From Prinsepia uniflora (taxonomy: Eukaryota > Streptophyta > Magnoliopsida > Rosales > Rosaceae), in NCBI GenBank assembly GCA_032719365.1, contig CM064867.1:58964601-59028600 (forward strand): a stretch of 64,000 bases of DNA, given 5' to 3'. Both the position numbers and the translations under genes were made by a program. Below, piece after piece: positions 11,402-22,519 of this stretch. The first letter of the stretch is position 1; each line of letters opens with the position of its first letter. The notes beneath the pieces were generated by a model that saw only the letters and a list, made by a program, of their open reading frames with translations, made no database searches and was not told the origin of the DNA.

Positions 11402-13330
11402 ATGGCTAAAGTTCGTCGATCCGTTTAGTCAGCCGGGGAAGGTGTTTCTGCCTCAACGGCCCAGACGAGGAATGAAGCTCACATAGAAACTCCGGAGAAG
11501 CGCCCAGCTCGACTCGAGCGTGTGTCCATAGAAGCGCCCTTTGAGACACTTGAAGGGAGGCCAACCTTCAGTTTTGAAGCATTCCCCTCTCCAGCTAACC
11601 AAGTACCCGCGCTAGGGGATGGAACTTCGACTTTACAACAGGCAAACGGGAGTTTGATAGGAAATGCATTACGACATGATCAACTCACAACAAAGCATGG
11701 TCCAAAGGAAGTTTCTGGACGGATGTCATGACATCTCAGGGAGAAGTCGTCACCAACCTCCCCAGGACAACTTGGCGCAGCAAGTTGAAGGGTTAAGCAA
11801 ACAAGTTCAACTCCAGTCAAAGCTCTTGCAGCAACTCCTAGCAGAGAGACCAATCCAGGAGCAGGACAGACGATCCACGTCACGTGGAAGACAAGAGAAT
11901 GTCCAAAAACGTCCTAGGAAAGAGCAGGTTCGCTGCCAAACAATGTCACGAGATACTTCGCTAGGCGACTCTGGAGAAGAAAGTCACGCTCATCGAGCGA
12001 AAAGCCCACAACGCCTAAAGCCGTTAGTACGTGAACAGCTAGGAGGTAGGACTGGGGCAACTTCACGGGCAGAGCACTCACAACACTCACATAGGAGCAG
12101 GGGGCAACTTCGAGCTCTATACAAAAACCCAAAACGATCTGCCCACGGTAGTAAAAGGGAAAATGAAGCCTACTCCCCTGCACGATCCCAGAGAACAGGG
12201 GGAGAAGCTCAAAGAGGTTCTCAACGATTAGCAAAAAGGAACTCATCGCCTCAGCAAGGAGCGTTGCAGGCTAATGATGTGCAAAAAATGCTGGACATGC
12301 ACCTTCGTGCTCAACAAGGTGGCGATCTAGAGGACGATCTACATCGCCAGATACGGCTCTCTACGCCCTTTATAAGGGATATTGAGGAGGAGCCATTCCC
12401 CCAGAGGTTCGCAACGCCAAACTTCACTTCATTCAAAGGAGCCTCCGACCCGGTAAAACACATAGATCATTTTCGAGGAGTCATGATCCCCCACAGGTCT
12501 AACGATGCGCTCATGTGCAAAGTTTTTCAAGCTTCCCTTCAAGGCCAAGCCATGACTTGGTTCAATCATCTCCCCCCGAGGTCGATTGAGTCCTTCGAAG
12601 AGTTGGCTTTGACATTTGTGAAGGAATACGCACAACTTCGGACAATCGAGGTGAAAGACGACCATCTTTTCTCTGTCCGAAAGAGAGCAAAAGACACTCT
12701 GCGACAATACATACGGAGATTTTGTGAGGAGAAATCTCGCATTATCGGCTGTAATGACTTTGTTGCGGCAATGGAATTCAAGCAAGGACTCCCTCGAGAC
12801 AGCCAGCTTTACGGGGACATCATCATGAGCAATGCGCGAAGTCTTTCCGAAATACTTTCGCTAGCAGAGCGACATGCAAGTTGGGAGGACGAGAAGCGCG
12901 CCGCTCATACTCATGGCCATGCTGGGACTAGCGAAAAGGCCTCCGATGAGGATAAACCCCATGGAAAGTCTGCAACTGGAAAGCTCAACAAGCGAAAGGC
13001 AGGGCAACACTCCCAAACGCCAGTTATGGGGAAGCCTAACTTGCAGCTATCTTTACCAGCCCATCAGATCCACAATGAAATAAGAACAAGCCATGGTTTA
13101 AGAAGCCAGAGCCAGTCAAAGGCAATCAAGAGAATGCTGATAAAACCAAATGGTGCGCCTATCATAAATGTTATGGGCACAATATCAGCACATGTATATC
13201 TTTCGAAAGATATCTCCGAAATCTCCTGAGGGAGGGGCATTGTACAGACTACATCAAAAACAAGACTGTAAATCACATGGAGAACAAAGAGTCAAACGAG
13301 CCAGCGTCAAAGGTGATCCGCATCAACTAG
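11402..13330 (+). pseudogene. Broken Tat-like gag with zinc knuckle
   Basis: The most likely start is ATG 11402 (MAKVRRSV), immediately followed by TAG at 11426. Frame 2 stays open to 11731; the Gag core is then in frame 0 (open 11664-13229) with a Gln-rich and Arg/Ser-rich N-terminal part and a capsid domain containing MTWFNHLPPRSIESF. Near 13090 the frame returns to frame 2, where PWFKKPEPV leads into a zinc knuckle at 13154-13195 (CAYHKCYGHNISTC) and RYLRNLLREGHCTDYI, ending at TAG 13328. That C-terminus matches the usual Tat/Athila Gag knuckle and following helix. Gag packages element RNA in cytoplasmic particles. This copy has one stop and two compensating frameshifts. Confidence 0.8.
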
Positions 13331-13489
13331 ACGCAAGTCAACATTAGAAAGACATAAAACTCTATGGAGCTTTTCAATTTTGCTTTTCAAGTTGCCTTCT
13401 GAATTCAAGTATCAATGAAATGAGATTAACAAATTGATTTGTTCACCATGTACAATTTTCAAAGCTTATTCTCTCTAGTGTAAAAAGCC
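13331..13489 (+). other. Spacer after gag
   Basis: AT-rich sequence directly follows the gag stop codon. There is no protease or polymerase continuation. Confidence 0.4.
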
Positions 13490-13735
13490 TTCATGATCGA
13501 AGCATCCAAGCCTTCGTCATCGAAGCATCTGAGTTTTCGCCTTGCGAAGCATCTAAGCCTTCGCCATGCGAAGCATCCAAGCCTTCGTCATCGAAGCATT
13601 CAAGCCTTCGCCCTGCGAAGCATCTAAGCCTTCGCCATGCGAAGCACCTAAGCCTTCGTTATCGAAGCATCCAAGCCTTCGCCCTGCGAAGCATTCAAGC
13701 CTTCGTCATCGAAGCATCAAAGCCTTCTGAGTCCT
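13490..13735 (+). repeat. 22-bp hairpin minisatellite
   Basis: About ten to eleven tandem units of 22-23 bp. Each holds a short inverted repeat: CTTCG with TCAT and CGAAG, or CTTCGC with CAT or CCT and GCGAAG, or TTCGC with CTT and GCGAA. The stem is kept while the loop and the pair next to it vary. It lies between gag and the 3' LTR and would form a row of hairpins in the element RNA. It is not a CRISPR array: units are contiguous and the spacers are not unique. Confidence 0.85.
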
Positions 13736-13963
13736 GCAAATTTCTGTGCATCAGGGAGAGCTCATCTCGAGTGGTATCTCGCTCATTTTCTATCAGCATC
13801 CTCTCTGCACGGCTCATCTCCAACTCGCCCATTTTGGCTTCCGATGTGAAATTGAGACCTCAAGTTATCTTAGTTATCGCAATCTCACATCAACAACATA
13901 GCTTTCCATTTCTGCCTGCCCTTCGCATCAAGATGGCACATTCGTAGGGCCAGAACGGAAAGG

Positions 13964-14401
13964 TTAGGAAAGAAGTTGCTCGGTATGCTTATGGTTTAGG
14001 AAAGAAGTTGCTCGGCATGGTTTTTTCTCCCAAGAACCAGTAAGTCCTTGTTTATTGTCCTTCTTCTGAACAACGGTCTCCTTCAAGCACAGTGGAACGC
14101 ACAACCACTCCTTGTTTGGGATGTCTGAAAGCTTCTCGCCATTCATGGAGAGAGTAGCCGGCTCATGTCCCGAAACTCTAGAAGAACATCTGTCGCCAAG
14201 TTCCACGAGAACGTCGCTTGAAAAGGAAATTTGATTGCGAGCCTTCCACTCCATGAAGTCTTCGGGTTTCTCAGATTCCATATCTTTCCCTCGGAATGGA
14301 CTTAGGCCACGAAAACCGCCACGCTCCCACAGGGCAAGTTTGCCGGGTCTCTCAGCACCTTGACGCATGGCGAGCATGTATGTGGTACTAGCAAGAGTCA
14401 C
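13964..14401 (-). CDS. Antisense open frame, 145 codons, unknown
   Basis: A minus-strand frame of 145 codons begins at GTG 14401, with in-frame ATG codons about nine and twelve codons in. The composition looks protein-like, with blocks such as MESEKPEDFMEWKARNQ and SFSSDVLVELGDRCSS. I do not recognise the family. It lies inside the young gag-only element, antisense to gag. Tat elements of other plants are known to carry extra antisense frames before the 3' LTR, so this may be one, or a captured host exon. The 14361-14650 direct repeat overlaps its start. No promoter was identified. Confidence 0.4.
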   Translation of the reverse strand: MTLASTTYMLAMRQGAERPGKLALWERGGFRGLSPFRGKDMESEKPEDFMEWKARNQISFSSDVLVELGDRCSSRVSGHEPATLSMNGEKLSDIPNKEWLCVPLCLKETVVQKKDNKQGLTGSWEKKPCRATSFLNHKHTEQLLS

Positions 14402-14650
14402 AGTAAGTGTGATCCTGCCTACCGATGCTCACTAGTCACGTCCGCAAGTGCACTCAGTCACCGCCAAGTCCCCGTCGACTGTTCAGCCAAACTCCGTCCA
14501 CCACGTAGCACCGGTAGTACACCCGCTCCAACAAAGTTTCTAAACACCTTCGACGGACTCTTGATGCGTAGCAAGCATATTCACGGTACTAGCAAGGGTC
14601 ACGTTAAATGTGAGCCAGCTTACCAATGCTCGCACGCACCGTCCAAACCA
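14361..14650. repeat. Pair of diverged direct repeats, about 80 bp each
   Basis: Two copies (about 14361-14445 and 14562-14645) share GCATG or GCGTAGC, then GTACTAGCAAG, GTCAC, GTGATCC or GTGAGCC, and TACC(G/A)ATGCTC, separated by about 115 bp. They flank the start of the antisense frame and the captured LTR piece. Confidence 0.6.
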
Positions 14651-16000
14651 CTCATTTTCCAGGACGGACGCACTTCCGTAATTTCCCACGCTTTCCGGGA
14701 ATCTCGAATCCTGTCCAAAAAACAACATGAAAGGTCATTAATGACTCTAAAAACATCATATCAATTTTCCACAATTTTTCGGGAATTTAATAAAAATTTA
14801 AAACATAAACTAAACCTTCGGACCCCCGAAAGAGTATCAAAACAGTGCCCGATTAACTCGTACCCAACACTAAGTATGTTCGTTACATTAAGTATAGTAA
14901 AACACATGTTGAACACTTCCCCAGAAAAACATCCACGCGCTCTCACGCGCCGCCTCAAGCGGCTGCGCGTGAAAGCCACGCGCGTAGCACAGTAACTGCT
15001 ACAGTGCGTCTTCTCTGCCCGTTTCTCTGATAAACGGGTCAAGGGCCCGCGATCAGACCCGGAAAAATCTCCATCAATTCGACCTTGATTTCTTCCGTTC
15101 TTTCAACTGATCCCCTCTAGTCCAACCAAAATCAAGTTCTGTAAGATCAATTACCTCAATGAACGTCTAAAACTTCACGACTCACGATCAATTTTTGACG
15201 GGTCTCCTATTCGGGTTTATCGATTTCGACCCTGATTTTCAAATTAATTCATACGGTTAGAATCGTGTGAGTATAAGGAATGATTTTACATGATCAATTT
15301 GATAATTCCTTACCTCCAGCTAGTAGAACTCAAGCTCGATTTTTCGGGGATTTTGAAGCTTCTGTTCTTGCTCGATACGGCCTCAATCCTCTCCGTTTTT
15401 GATTTGGATCGGTTTGAAATCGTCCTAAAAGACTCAATCGAGTCTCAATTTTGATCCTTAGAGCTCGCCAATCCGAATTCGAATTCTCCCCACAATTTTC
15501 GAATTTTCGAAAATCTGCAAACCCAGCGACCCCTCTGTCCTTCGAGATTGTTTTGCTCCAATTCAGACTCTCCAATCTCTCATTCTCACAACCGAATTGC
15601 TCTTCTATTTAACAATGGCAAGATTTGGACAAAATGATTAAGTTTTCCCTAATTAAGGGTTTTAGGGTCCCTAAATCCATGATTTCCTCCACTTTGTCTG
15701 GACAAAGCAGCAAATATCATTGGCAGCTAGCATGAGTCAGCGTCCACCGTTCGCCCGTCTCAAAAGGACCATTTTGCCCTTTGCTTCCAAAATTACGAAA
15801 ATGCCCCTCGCCTTCGTAGACCCATAACTTTCGCATCCGATCTCCGATTTCGGCATGCCGCCTGTCTATGGATTCGTATCAACTCGACCTACGTAACGGT
15901 CTCTGGCCCTCGTCCTTTGGACCCCCGGGTTCAAAAGTCAACATTTTGCCCATACTTGGGGGCAAAATGGTCATTTTGCACATTATGTCTGGTTCACACC
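14640..16000 (-). repeat. Captured antisense LTR piece of the TGTAACGACCC family
   Basis: This part of the young Tat-like element resembles the middle and outer part of the other family's LTR in minus orientation. It has the TTCCGGGAATTT-like block at 14690-14790, a CGGACCC..GCCCGA stem near 14820, the CGTTACATT run, a CACGCGCCGC stem-loop at 14945-14980, and the two outer boxes CATGCCGCCTGTCTATGG and TACGTAACGGTC near 15853-15901 followed by AAAAGTCAACATTTTGCCC. Neither LTR end is present. It takes the place where pol would be in an autonomous element. Confidence 0.65.
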
Positions 16001-16187
16001 ACTAAACCTAGAATAGTCATTCTAAAACTAAAGATTGACTTTTACCCTTATAACCAGGGGCAAAACCGTCAAATAAACACTGACTCGATTCTTGGACCCA
16101 ACAGTAACCGGTAGCCCGGTAATATAAGACTCCAAACAATGTACATCCATCCGAATTCCCTGAATACCGAATCGATGTGGGGGCATT

Positions 16188-16772
16188 TGTGGAACCCAAA
16201 ATCATCCGAAATTTATGGAGCCGCCACGTGTCCCGTAATTCCCAAAAATGACCAAATTGCCCTTGGCAAATAACGCTGATCATTTGAAAAACACCCATAC
16301 ATTAAATAATCTATTTACCAGTTAAATACGTTATTTGATCGGGTTAAAACCTCCGTAATATTGATATTCTCCCCGAGGGTTAATTATCGTTATTCTTAAT
16401 AATGGATAATTAATATTAATATTAAAATACAACAAATATCATTACTATCATAATGAGTCATCATTACAATTATTAAATAATATATTTAATAATAATATAT
16501 TATTTACTAATTAAATATTCAACCGACCAATCAGAACGCTCCAAGGCTCCCAAGATTTTCCTATAAATAGGAAGGCACATTTCATTTCCAAGGTACGTTG
16601 ATTCTTCGTTTCGAAGTATATCCCTTTCCTCTCTCGAAGCTAACTTAGGCATCGGAGTGTTCTTGGTCGAACAACCCCCCGGGTAAATCGATCAAGGCAA
16701 CGATAGCTAATTGTTTGCTGTTTGCAGGAATTGTGAGGACTTTTCGCGAATTGTTCAATCTTTGATTCAACA
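16188..16772 (+). repeat. 3' LTR of Tat-like element
   Basis: A 585-bp copy of 10421-11005, preceded by the polypurine tract at about 16175-16187 (GATGTGGGGGCATT) and followed by GTAAG. Confidence 0.92.
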
Positions 16773-17815
16773 GTAAGTAACCGACAAGACTTTTCATTCA
16801 GGATTGGTACGTCATGGTAGGCGTAAGTCGGTTGACCTTTGGAGTTAACCATGTAATCGGATTGGTTGGTGAACTGGACGGTTTGTCTTGGGAGTTCTCG
16901 AAGAGTACTTGTTAGACAAGTCTCAAGTGTTGGTTGGTTGATCGGGAGAACTCGGAGAGGACATTGAGTTATAGAGTATGATCTGTCCAAGCAGAGATCG
17001 GACAAACATATTCCAATGTTGGATCACGATTGGCTACCATGCCAGCCATATGATGGGCGGATTGGATCCGATGATGACTTTTCTTGAGACACTAGGACCA
17101 GATGCCGAGCATGTGCTCTAGAAGCGAGTAGCTTTAGAGGGTTTGGTTATTTTACGAGCTTGGAGTTCAGGGCCATAGTTGGCTAGAGGAACCCTAGTGA
17201 AACTGAGTTGTTATTATCTCGCTATAGAAAGTATTCGATGGGGTCCAGATACACTCAAGATGACTAAAATATCAATTTGACACTCGAGAGGAGTCCGGAT
17301 TACAGCGTTGATCGCTGAGTGAGATGAGGTACCGTGAGAGGACTCTAGTGTGGGTCATATATGGATAAGGAACTTGAATGGGAAGGAGTGGAGCCATGAG
17401 TTACTAGGTTGATACGACAGTGCGTCTTAGAGACCGTTTAGTAAGGTGGAGGATTTGGCATTGCTCCCCAGGAACAGAATGTCAGAATGGATTCTGAATG
17501 CACCTGCGTGGATGACAGGTGAGATCGACGAGCATTGATGCCTTGAGTGAGGCTTGAAATTTGAGTAGTGGAGATTCCAGTGACAGTTGGATCACTCACT
17601 TGTCAGATGTGGTCGCTGAGGATGAGCCGGAATATAGCATTGGGTGTGGGATTGCGGTTAACGTCAAGTGACGTTGTTTCTGATGCATAATGTGGATAGA
17701 TGTTGGACGTGTATGTGGACATGTAGGAGCCTCGAGTTAGAGGAGTATTATTTTTCGCAGTGTGAATTTGAGTCGGTGTGAATTTTGAGTATAAAATTCC
17801 TTAAGGAGGGTAGTT
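16773..17815 (+). other. Decayed plus-strand internal region, right half
   Basis: This continues 9416-10420 across the Tat-like insertion. It ends in AAATTCCTTAAGGAGGG immediately before TGTAACGACCC at 17816, a polypurine tract adjoining a 3' LTR. No coding domain is recognisable; stops occur in all frames. Confidence 0.5.
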
Positions 17816-19110
17816 TGTAACGACCCATCCCGAAATTTCATGATTATCGAGGTTAATCAAGGATTAAATTGAGATTAATCGGATAATTGTGGTAAAATGA
17901 TGATTTTTCCCTTGGAAGGGAAAAATATTGACTTTTGACTCGAGAGGTCAATTATACTTGGATCGAGGTTCATTACTTAGATAAAGGAATTACGAGTACG
18001 TAGATAGGCGGCACGTCGAATTGGGACATTATATGGGAAAGTTACTAGTCATGAAAGGTTCGATTCGATTTTACAGTGGCACATTTTACTAGGAAGTTAA
18101 CTTTTGGGTTTTCTTTTAGTAGGCCTAAAAGATCTCACCTGGACCAATGGATGAGTGACAAGTGTCACCCATCCCATTGGCCCAGCATCCTACATTCATG
18201 CATCATCTCTTCCTTCCTTTTTCTTCGAATACCCGAAAGCCCTCCCCTATTTATCTTCCTTTCATCTTCAATTGTTGGTGCTTAAGAGAGAGAAAGAGTG
18301 AGAGGGTGAGTCGAGGGAGAGACAAAGACGGCGGAGGGACAGAGGAGCCACGGCGGTGGCTGAAAAATCGTGAAAAAATAGGAACAAAAACGAAGGAGAA
18401 AGGCTGTTGGAATCATGTTGGGTTCGTGTTTGAAACTAAGCCCTGAGGAACCGATCTAGACCAGGAGGTTTGAGGCCCGGACGTTCCAAAGACTTTGGAC
18501 TAGCTTACGACGTGGGTTTTGAGCGCACAATGTGGACTGTCTGTGAGTGGACTTTGTTTGATAAAATGGTGCATGCATATATATGTTTTTATGATTTCAT
18601 GAGCATGGTTCAAAATGCAATGTTTGCATATTCATATTTCTTTGAATGATGAATTGCATAACGATTTATATGTTGGTTTGATCATGGTTTGATCATGGTT
18701 TGAAAATGAAGGATTTTATGGATTTTTGTGAAAATGGCTTTTTGGGCTTGAGGCCTAGTTGGATTATGATTTGACTTGGTTTATAGTTAAACGTAAATTT
18801 GAACAGTGATTTGAAGAAATAATTTGAGTATTGTGAAATGAGGACTAAACACCATTCTTATGATATTTGTGGGAAACATGTTTTGGGCTGAGACCCTATG
18901 TAAAACAGTGATTTGATTTGAAAGCAAAGTGTTTGTGAAAATGTGTTTCCACTGTTTTTACTATGACCATTCTCTGAGATGATAAATATGACTCTGGTAG
19001 GCATTTGTTTCCCCGAAGAGTGCCTCCGGTTATGAATATGTTTCCCCGGAGAGGACCCTATGATATGTTGTTTTCCTCTAGGATATGCTGTGTCCCCCCC
19101 CCCCCCCCCT
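17816..19110 (+). repeat. 3' LTR, plus orientation, truncated
   Basis: It starts TGTAACGACCCATCCC and carries, in order, one GGCACGTCG box, the GATGAGTGACA palindrome at 18147-18175, a pyrimidine-rich stretch, GTGAGTGGACTTTG at 18543, ATGCATATATATG near 18571, hairpins such as TTGGGCTTGAGGCC, and a short array built on TTTCCCCGGAGAGG. It stops at a 16-base C run before reaching the LTR 3' end. Confidence 0.7.
19094..19109 (+). repeat. Poly-C run of 16
   Basis: Sixteen consecutive C residues at the junction between the LTR fragment and the Cassandra-derived inverted repeat. Length is likely unstable between individuals and prone to sequencing error. Confidence 0.8.
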
Positions 19111-19455
19111 CCGAAGAGCTCACGAGGCACTACCATTGAGCTCCCAAGAGGTCTCGTTTAGATCAGAGTTGCGCAGCGGCCCACTCTATCTAACACGATA
19201 TTGTCCATTCTAGGCCGTAGGACACACCAGCTCAGCCTTACAGGGTTTTGTTCCTAGGAGCTCACGATGCACCAAACCCTGTACGGCTGAGCTGGTGTGT
19301 CCTGCGGCCCCTGGGCTGAGCTGGTGTGTCCTATGGCCCAGAAAGAACAATATCGTGTTAGATAGAGTAGGCCGCTGCGCAACTCTAATCTATACGAGGC
19401 TTTTTGGGAGCTCAGTGGCCTTGGTTTCGATTGGAGCTCCAAAGTTAAGCTAGGT
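19111..19455. repeat. Inverted repeat of Cassandra-type 5S-derived sequence
   Basis: The arm at about 19127-19235 reads as the reverse complement of 19270-19412. Shared words are GAGCTCCCAA(A)AAG, GTTGCGCAGCGGCC, TCTATCTAACACGATATTG, GGACACACCAGCTCAG and ACAGGGTTTTG. The right arm adds a partial direct repeat of GCTGAGCTGGTGTGTCCT and runs into GGAGCTCCAAAGTTAAGCT, a 5S-rRNA-like word that stops abruptly. The same sequence occurs once at 24776-24890. This is a fold-back of two truncated Cassandra-like LTR pieces. Confidence 0.7.
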
Positions 19456-19849
19456 TAAGTATTAATTAATTAGGGGTTTAGCATGACTATTCAGGGATTA
19501 GTTGAGTGAATTCAGACGAACGGTGTAAAATGACAATTTTGCCCTTAGATTTGGGCAAAATTTTGACTTTTGACTAAGGGATTCAAACATATAAGGACCG
19601 AGGACCGTTATGTAGATAGGGACATTACTAATACGTAGATAGGTGGCACGTCGAAATCGGACGTCAAACGGAGAAGTTATGGTCACGGGAGCGAAATGGA
19701 TTAAACTTACGACCCGAGAATTTAATTAAAATAATAATAAAATAATAGGATCTGATGCATAATTAAATTAACCCAGAACACTTGGATGAGTGACAAGTGT
19801 CACTCATCCCACAACTACTTTTCCCCATTTTTTGGATCTTGCCCCCATT
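19456..19849 (+). repeat. LTR fragment, outer part, interrupted by solo LTR
   Basis: Closely matches the LTR beginning at 61230 but lacks its first roughly 25 bases. It carries the GTTGACTTTTG-type box, GGTGGCACGTCG, GAGAAGTTATGGTCACGGGA, and the palindrome at 19784-19809. It is broken at CCATT by the solo LTR and continues at 22525. Confidence 0.8.
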
Positions 19850-22519
19850 TGTGACGACCCGGAAATTCGAAAAAGGAAAATTTAGAAGGAAATGACGATT
19901 TTGCCCCTGGTTATAAAGGCCAAAGGTTGACTTTTGTTCGGGATGCCTTTTGGACTTTTGGCCATGACTGTTGGATAGGTCCCGAGACGCTGAATCCGTA
20001 GACAGGCGATATACGTCAATCGGAGGTCGGACGTGAAAGTTATAGGTCTAGAATTGTGAGGGGCATTTTGGTAATTATGCAAGGAAGGGAAAATTGGTAA
20101 TTTGGGGCAGCAAGGTGAATTGGACAGTTCAATTGGCTGATTCAGCCGTCGTGGGTGAGTCACTTAGATGATTAAGTGACAACTGTTACTGTAGTGTTTG
20201 AATTAGTGGGAATGAAAAATGGTGGCGGTGGTTTGAGTTCAATAGCGTGTATGTGTGTGTGTTGGAGAGAAAACAAAGCATTAGAGCATCAGTGTGCTCA
20301 ACACCCAGACCTCATTCATCCCCTTCGTTTTTGAACAATTGAGAGGAATTGAGAGAGGTAGAATAAAGCATTAAATAGGGAAGGAAAACATAAAACCTGA
20401 AGAAAAACCCGAGACCCAGATCCTTGAAATTCGAATTGATTAATTTTTGAATTGGAACTTATGGACCACAAACACCGAAATTGACCTTGAATTCAGCTTG
20501 CTGGGATTGAGGCAAGTCGAACCCAATTAAACATGAAGGAAACTGGAGTTGTTTCGGGCTAGAACAGAGAGAAGGAAGACTTTGGATTTTCGAGCTTAAG
20601 TCGAGGAATTGGAGACATGGAACGATGAAATTGGCCTTGGAAACAAATTTAGTAGGATCCCACGAAGCTTCCTGATGCACCAATTGAAAGAAAACACTGA
20701 GAATTGATAGAGATTGAGGGGTGAACAGTGCCTACGACAGGAAGGAAGTTGTGAGGTCTAATTCGATTGGATTGAGGTAAGGTTTCATGTAATTGAATTT
20801 ACAGATCCTTAATTAAGCCTATTTCAATGCAAATGGACGTTTGAATTGTTGAAAAAGATGTCGAATTGGTGGAGAACTAAACGAGTCATGTTGCAGGTCG
20901 TAGGGATCCATTTGCAGGACAGTCGGGTAAGGACGATGCACTGTAGCGTCACTGTACACGGCGCGTGGGTTTCACGCGTAGCCACTCACGGCGGCGCGTG
21001 AGGGCGCGTGGGCACAATTCCCGAGGTGAGTTCAACATGTCTTTTGTTCTATGCAATGTAACAAACATTTTGGCGTTGGTTTCGAGTTAATCGGACACCG
21101 TTTTGATATTGTTTTGAGGGTCCGAAGGTTTATGTTACATGTTTAATTCGTAATTAATTCTCACAAAATTAAGGGAAATTAATATGATGTTAATTAAGTC
21201 ACTAGTGACCCTTAATGATGAATTTGGGTAGGACTTGGTGTTCCTGGAAGGTACCAAAAATTACGGAAATGCGTGCAGCTCGGAAAGCGAGCGATTTGGA
21301 CGGTGTGTGAGTGGATGTTTGTTTTATAAACTGTTATGCATGCATAGTTAAATGTTTTACATGATTGATTGCATGATTTGAATTGCAATGATGTCATGGT
21401 GATTTGGCATGATTATTTGTGATTTAATGATTATTTTAATCGGTCTTTTGGGCACGTCTTACGAGAAATGTGCAAGTAATATTTTGGGCTACGCCCAGAG
21501 TAAAAAAGGTTTCAAAAAGGGTATTTTGACTTAATTGGTGAGTCAAGGATGATTTTTGGATTATTTTAACGTTCTCAAAATGAGATTTTACGGATTTACG
21601 TGTAAATGGTATTTGGGCTTGAGACCCGGTCGGGAATGATTTTGACTTGGTTTGAAGTCAAGGATTTGATTGACATGTTTTGGGATGTAACCCCGGGATG
21701 GTTTTCATTGTGATTGTGAGTGCCCAGACGGTCAAAGCTAGGGGATCACCCAGACGACCGGAGCTTGGGGGATATGATTGTATGATTGTGAGTTGTTTTT
21801 ACGGTAAGCTAGCTTCTCGGATGCGACTGAGCCTGGATGTACCACTCGGATGTGTCTGAGCCTGGGGATGTGTTCTCCCAGATGTGACTGAGCCCAAGGG
21901 TTGAGCCCAGACGTGTCTGATCCCGAGAATGTGGCTGAATGGTGGCCTACGCGTAGTGCAGATGTGATTATGTGACTAATTGTGCACTTGTGAGTAGTGC
22001 AGATTGATTGATTGATTGTGCACTTGTAAGTAGTGCTGTTTGATGTTATTTTTGATTGCGTAGTGGTATTGAGTACGGAGTTTTGATCATTCTTTGCATA
22101 CTGGTATTGAGTAAAGAGTTTTGATCATTCTTTGTGGCCAGGTTATTGTTTTCATATGTTTGGCTTGAAAGCCGGGATTTGATACGTTTCATGTGATTGG
22201 CTGGAAAACCGGTGACTATTATTCATATGGTTTAACCTATGCATGCATGGTTTGATAAACTGGAGGCTAAAAATGTATTTTGATAAATGTATTTCTGAAA
22301 CTTTGTTTTATCCACTCACACCTTTCCCGTTTTTGACGACCCTCCAGGTCGTGGCACGACGTTCGGGGCTGATCGAGAGGCAGAGGCATGAGTGGAGATT
22401 AGTGCAGCTATCCCTTGTCTGACAGGTGCTGAAAGGCAGTTTCGGTACTTCAGTTGACTTGTCAGACGGGAACAGGACCAGGCACGGTGATCAAAGTCCA
22501 GTTGGGACGGGTCCTGTCA
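19850..22519 (+). mobile_element. Solo LTR, 2,670 bp, TSD CCATT
   Basis: It runs from TGTGACGACCCGG to GGGACGGGTCCTGTCA, with CCATT at 19845-19849 and at 22520-22524. Each LTR module appears once and in order and there is no internal region, so it is a solo LTR left by recombination between two LTRs. Modules: CAATCGGAGGTCGGACGTG box near 20014, GT-rich run near 20247, GC-rich stem-loop at 20960-21012, GTGAGTGGATG near 21307 with ATGCATGCAT near 21335, hairpins GGGC-TAC-GCCC at 21486 and TTGACTT/AAGTCAA at 21642, a GAGCCTGG array at 21790-21940, then ATCCACTCACACC near 22310. It separates the palindrome from the TATA box of its host LTR. Confidence 0.92.

Larger units (their letters stand above)
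10421..16772 (+). mobile_element. Complete gag-only LTR element (Tat-like), TSD GTAAG
   Basis: A structurally complete 6,352-bp element: two 585-bp LTRs, GTAAG at both 10416-10420 and 16773-16777, a primer-site candidate after the 5' LTR, and a GTGGGGGCATT polypurine tract before the 3' LTR. I noticed only two mismatches between the LTRs (near 10444 and 10457 against their partners), so the insertion is young. Gag is present but broken. No protease, reverse transcriptase or integrase is visible. The remaining 2.9 kb holds a hairpin minisatellite, an antisense frame and a piece of a foreign LTR. This fits the non-autonomous TR-GAG class, which depends on enzymes supplied in trans. Confidence 0.92.

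Noticed and set aside
13490..13735. Regular short repeats resembling a CRISPR array
   Set aside because: Units are contiguous 22-bp repeats without unique spacers, in a plant retrotransposon.
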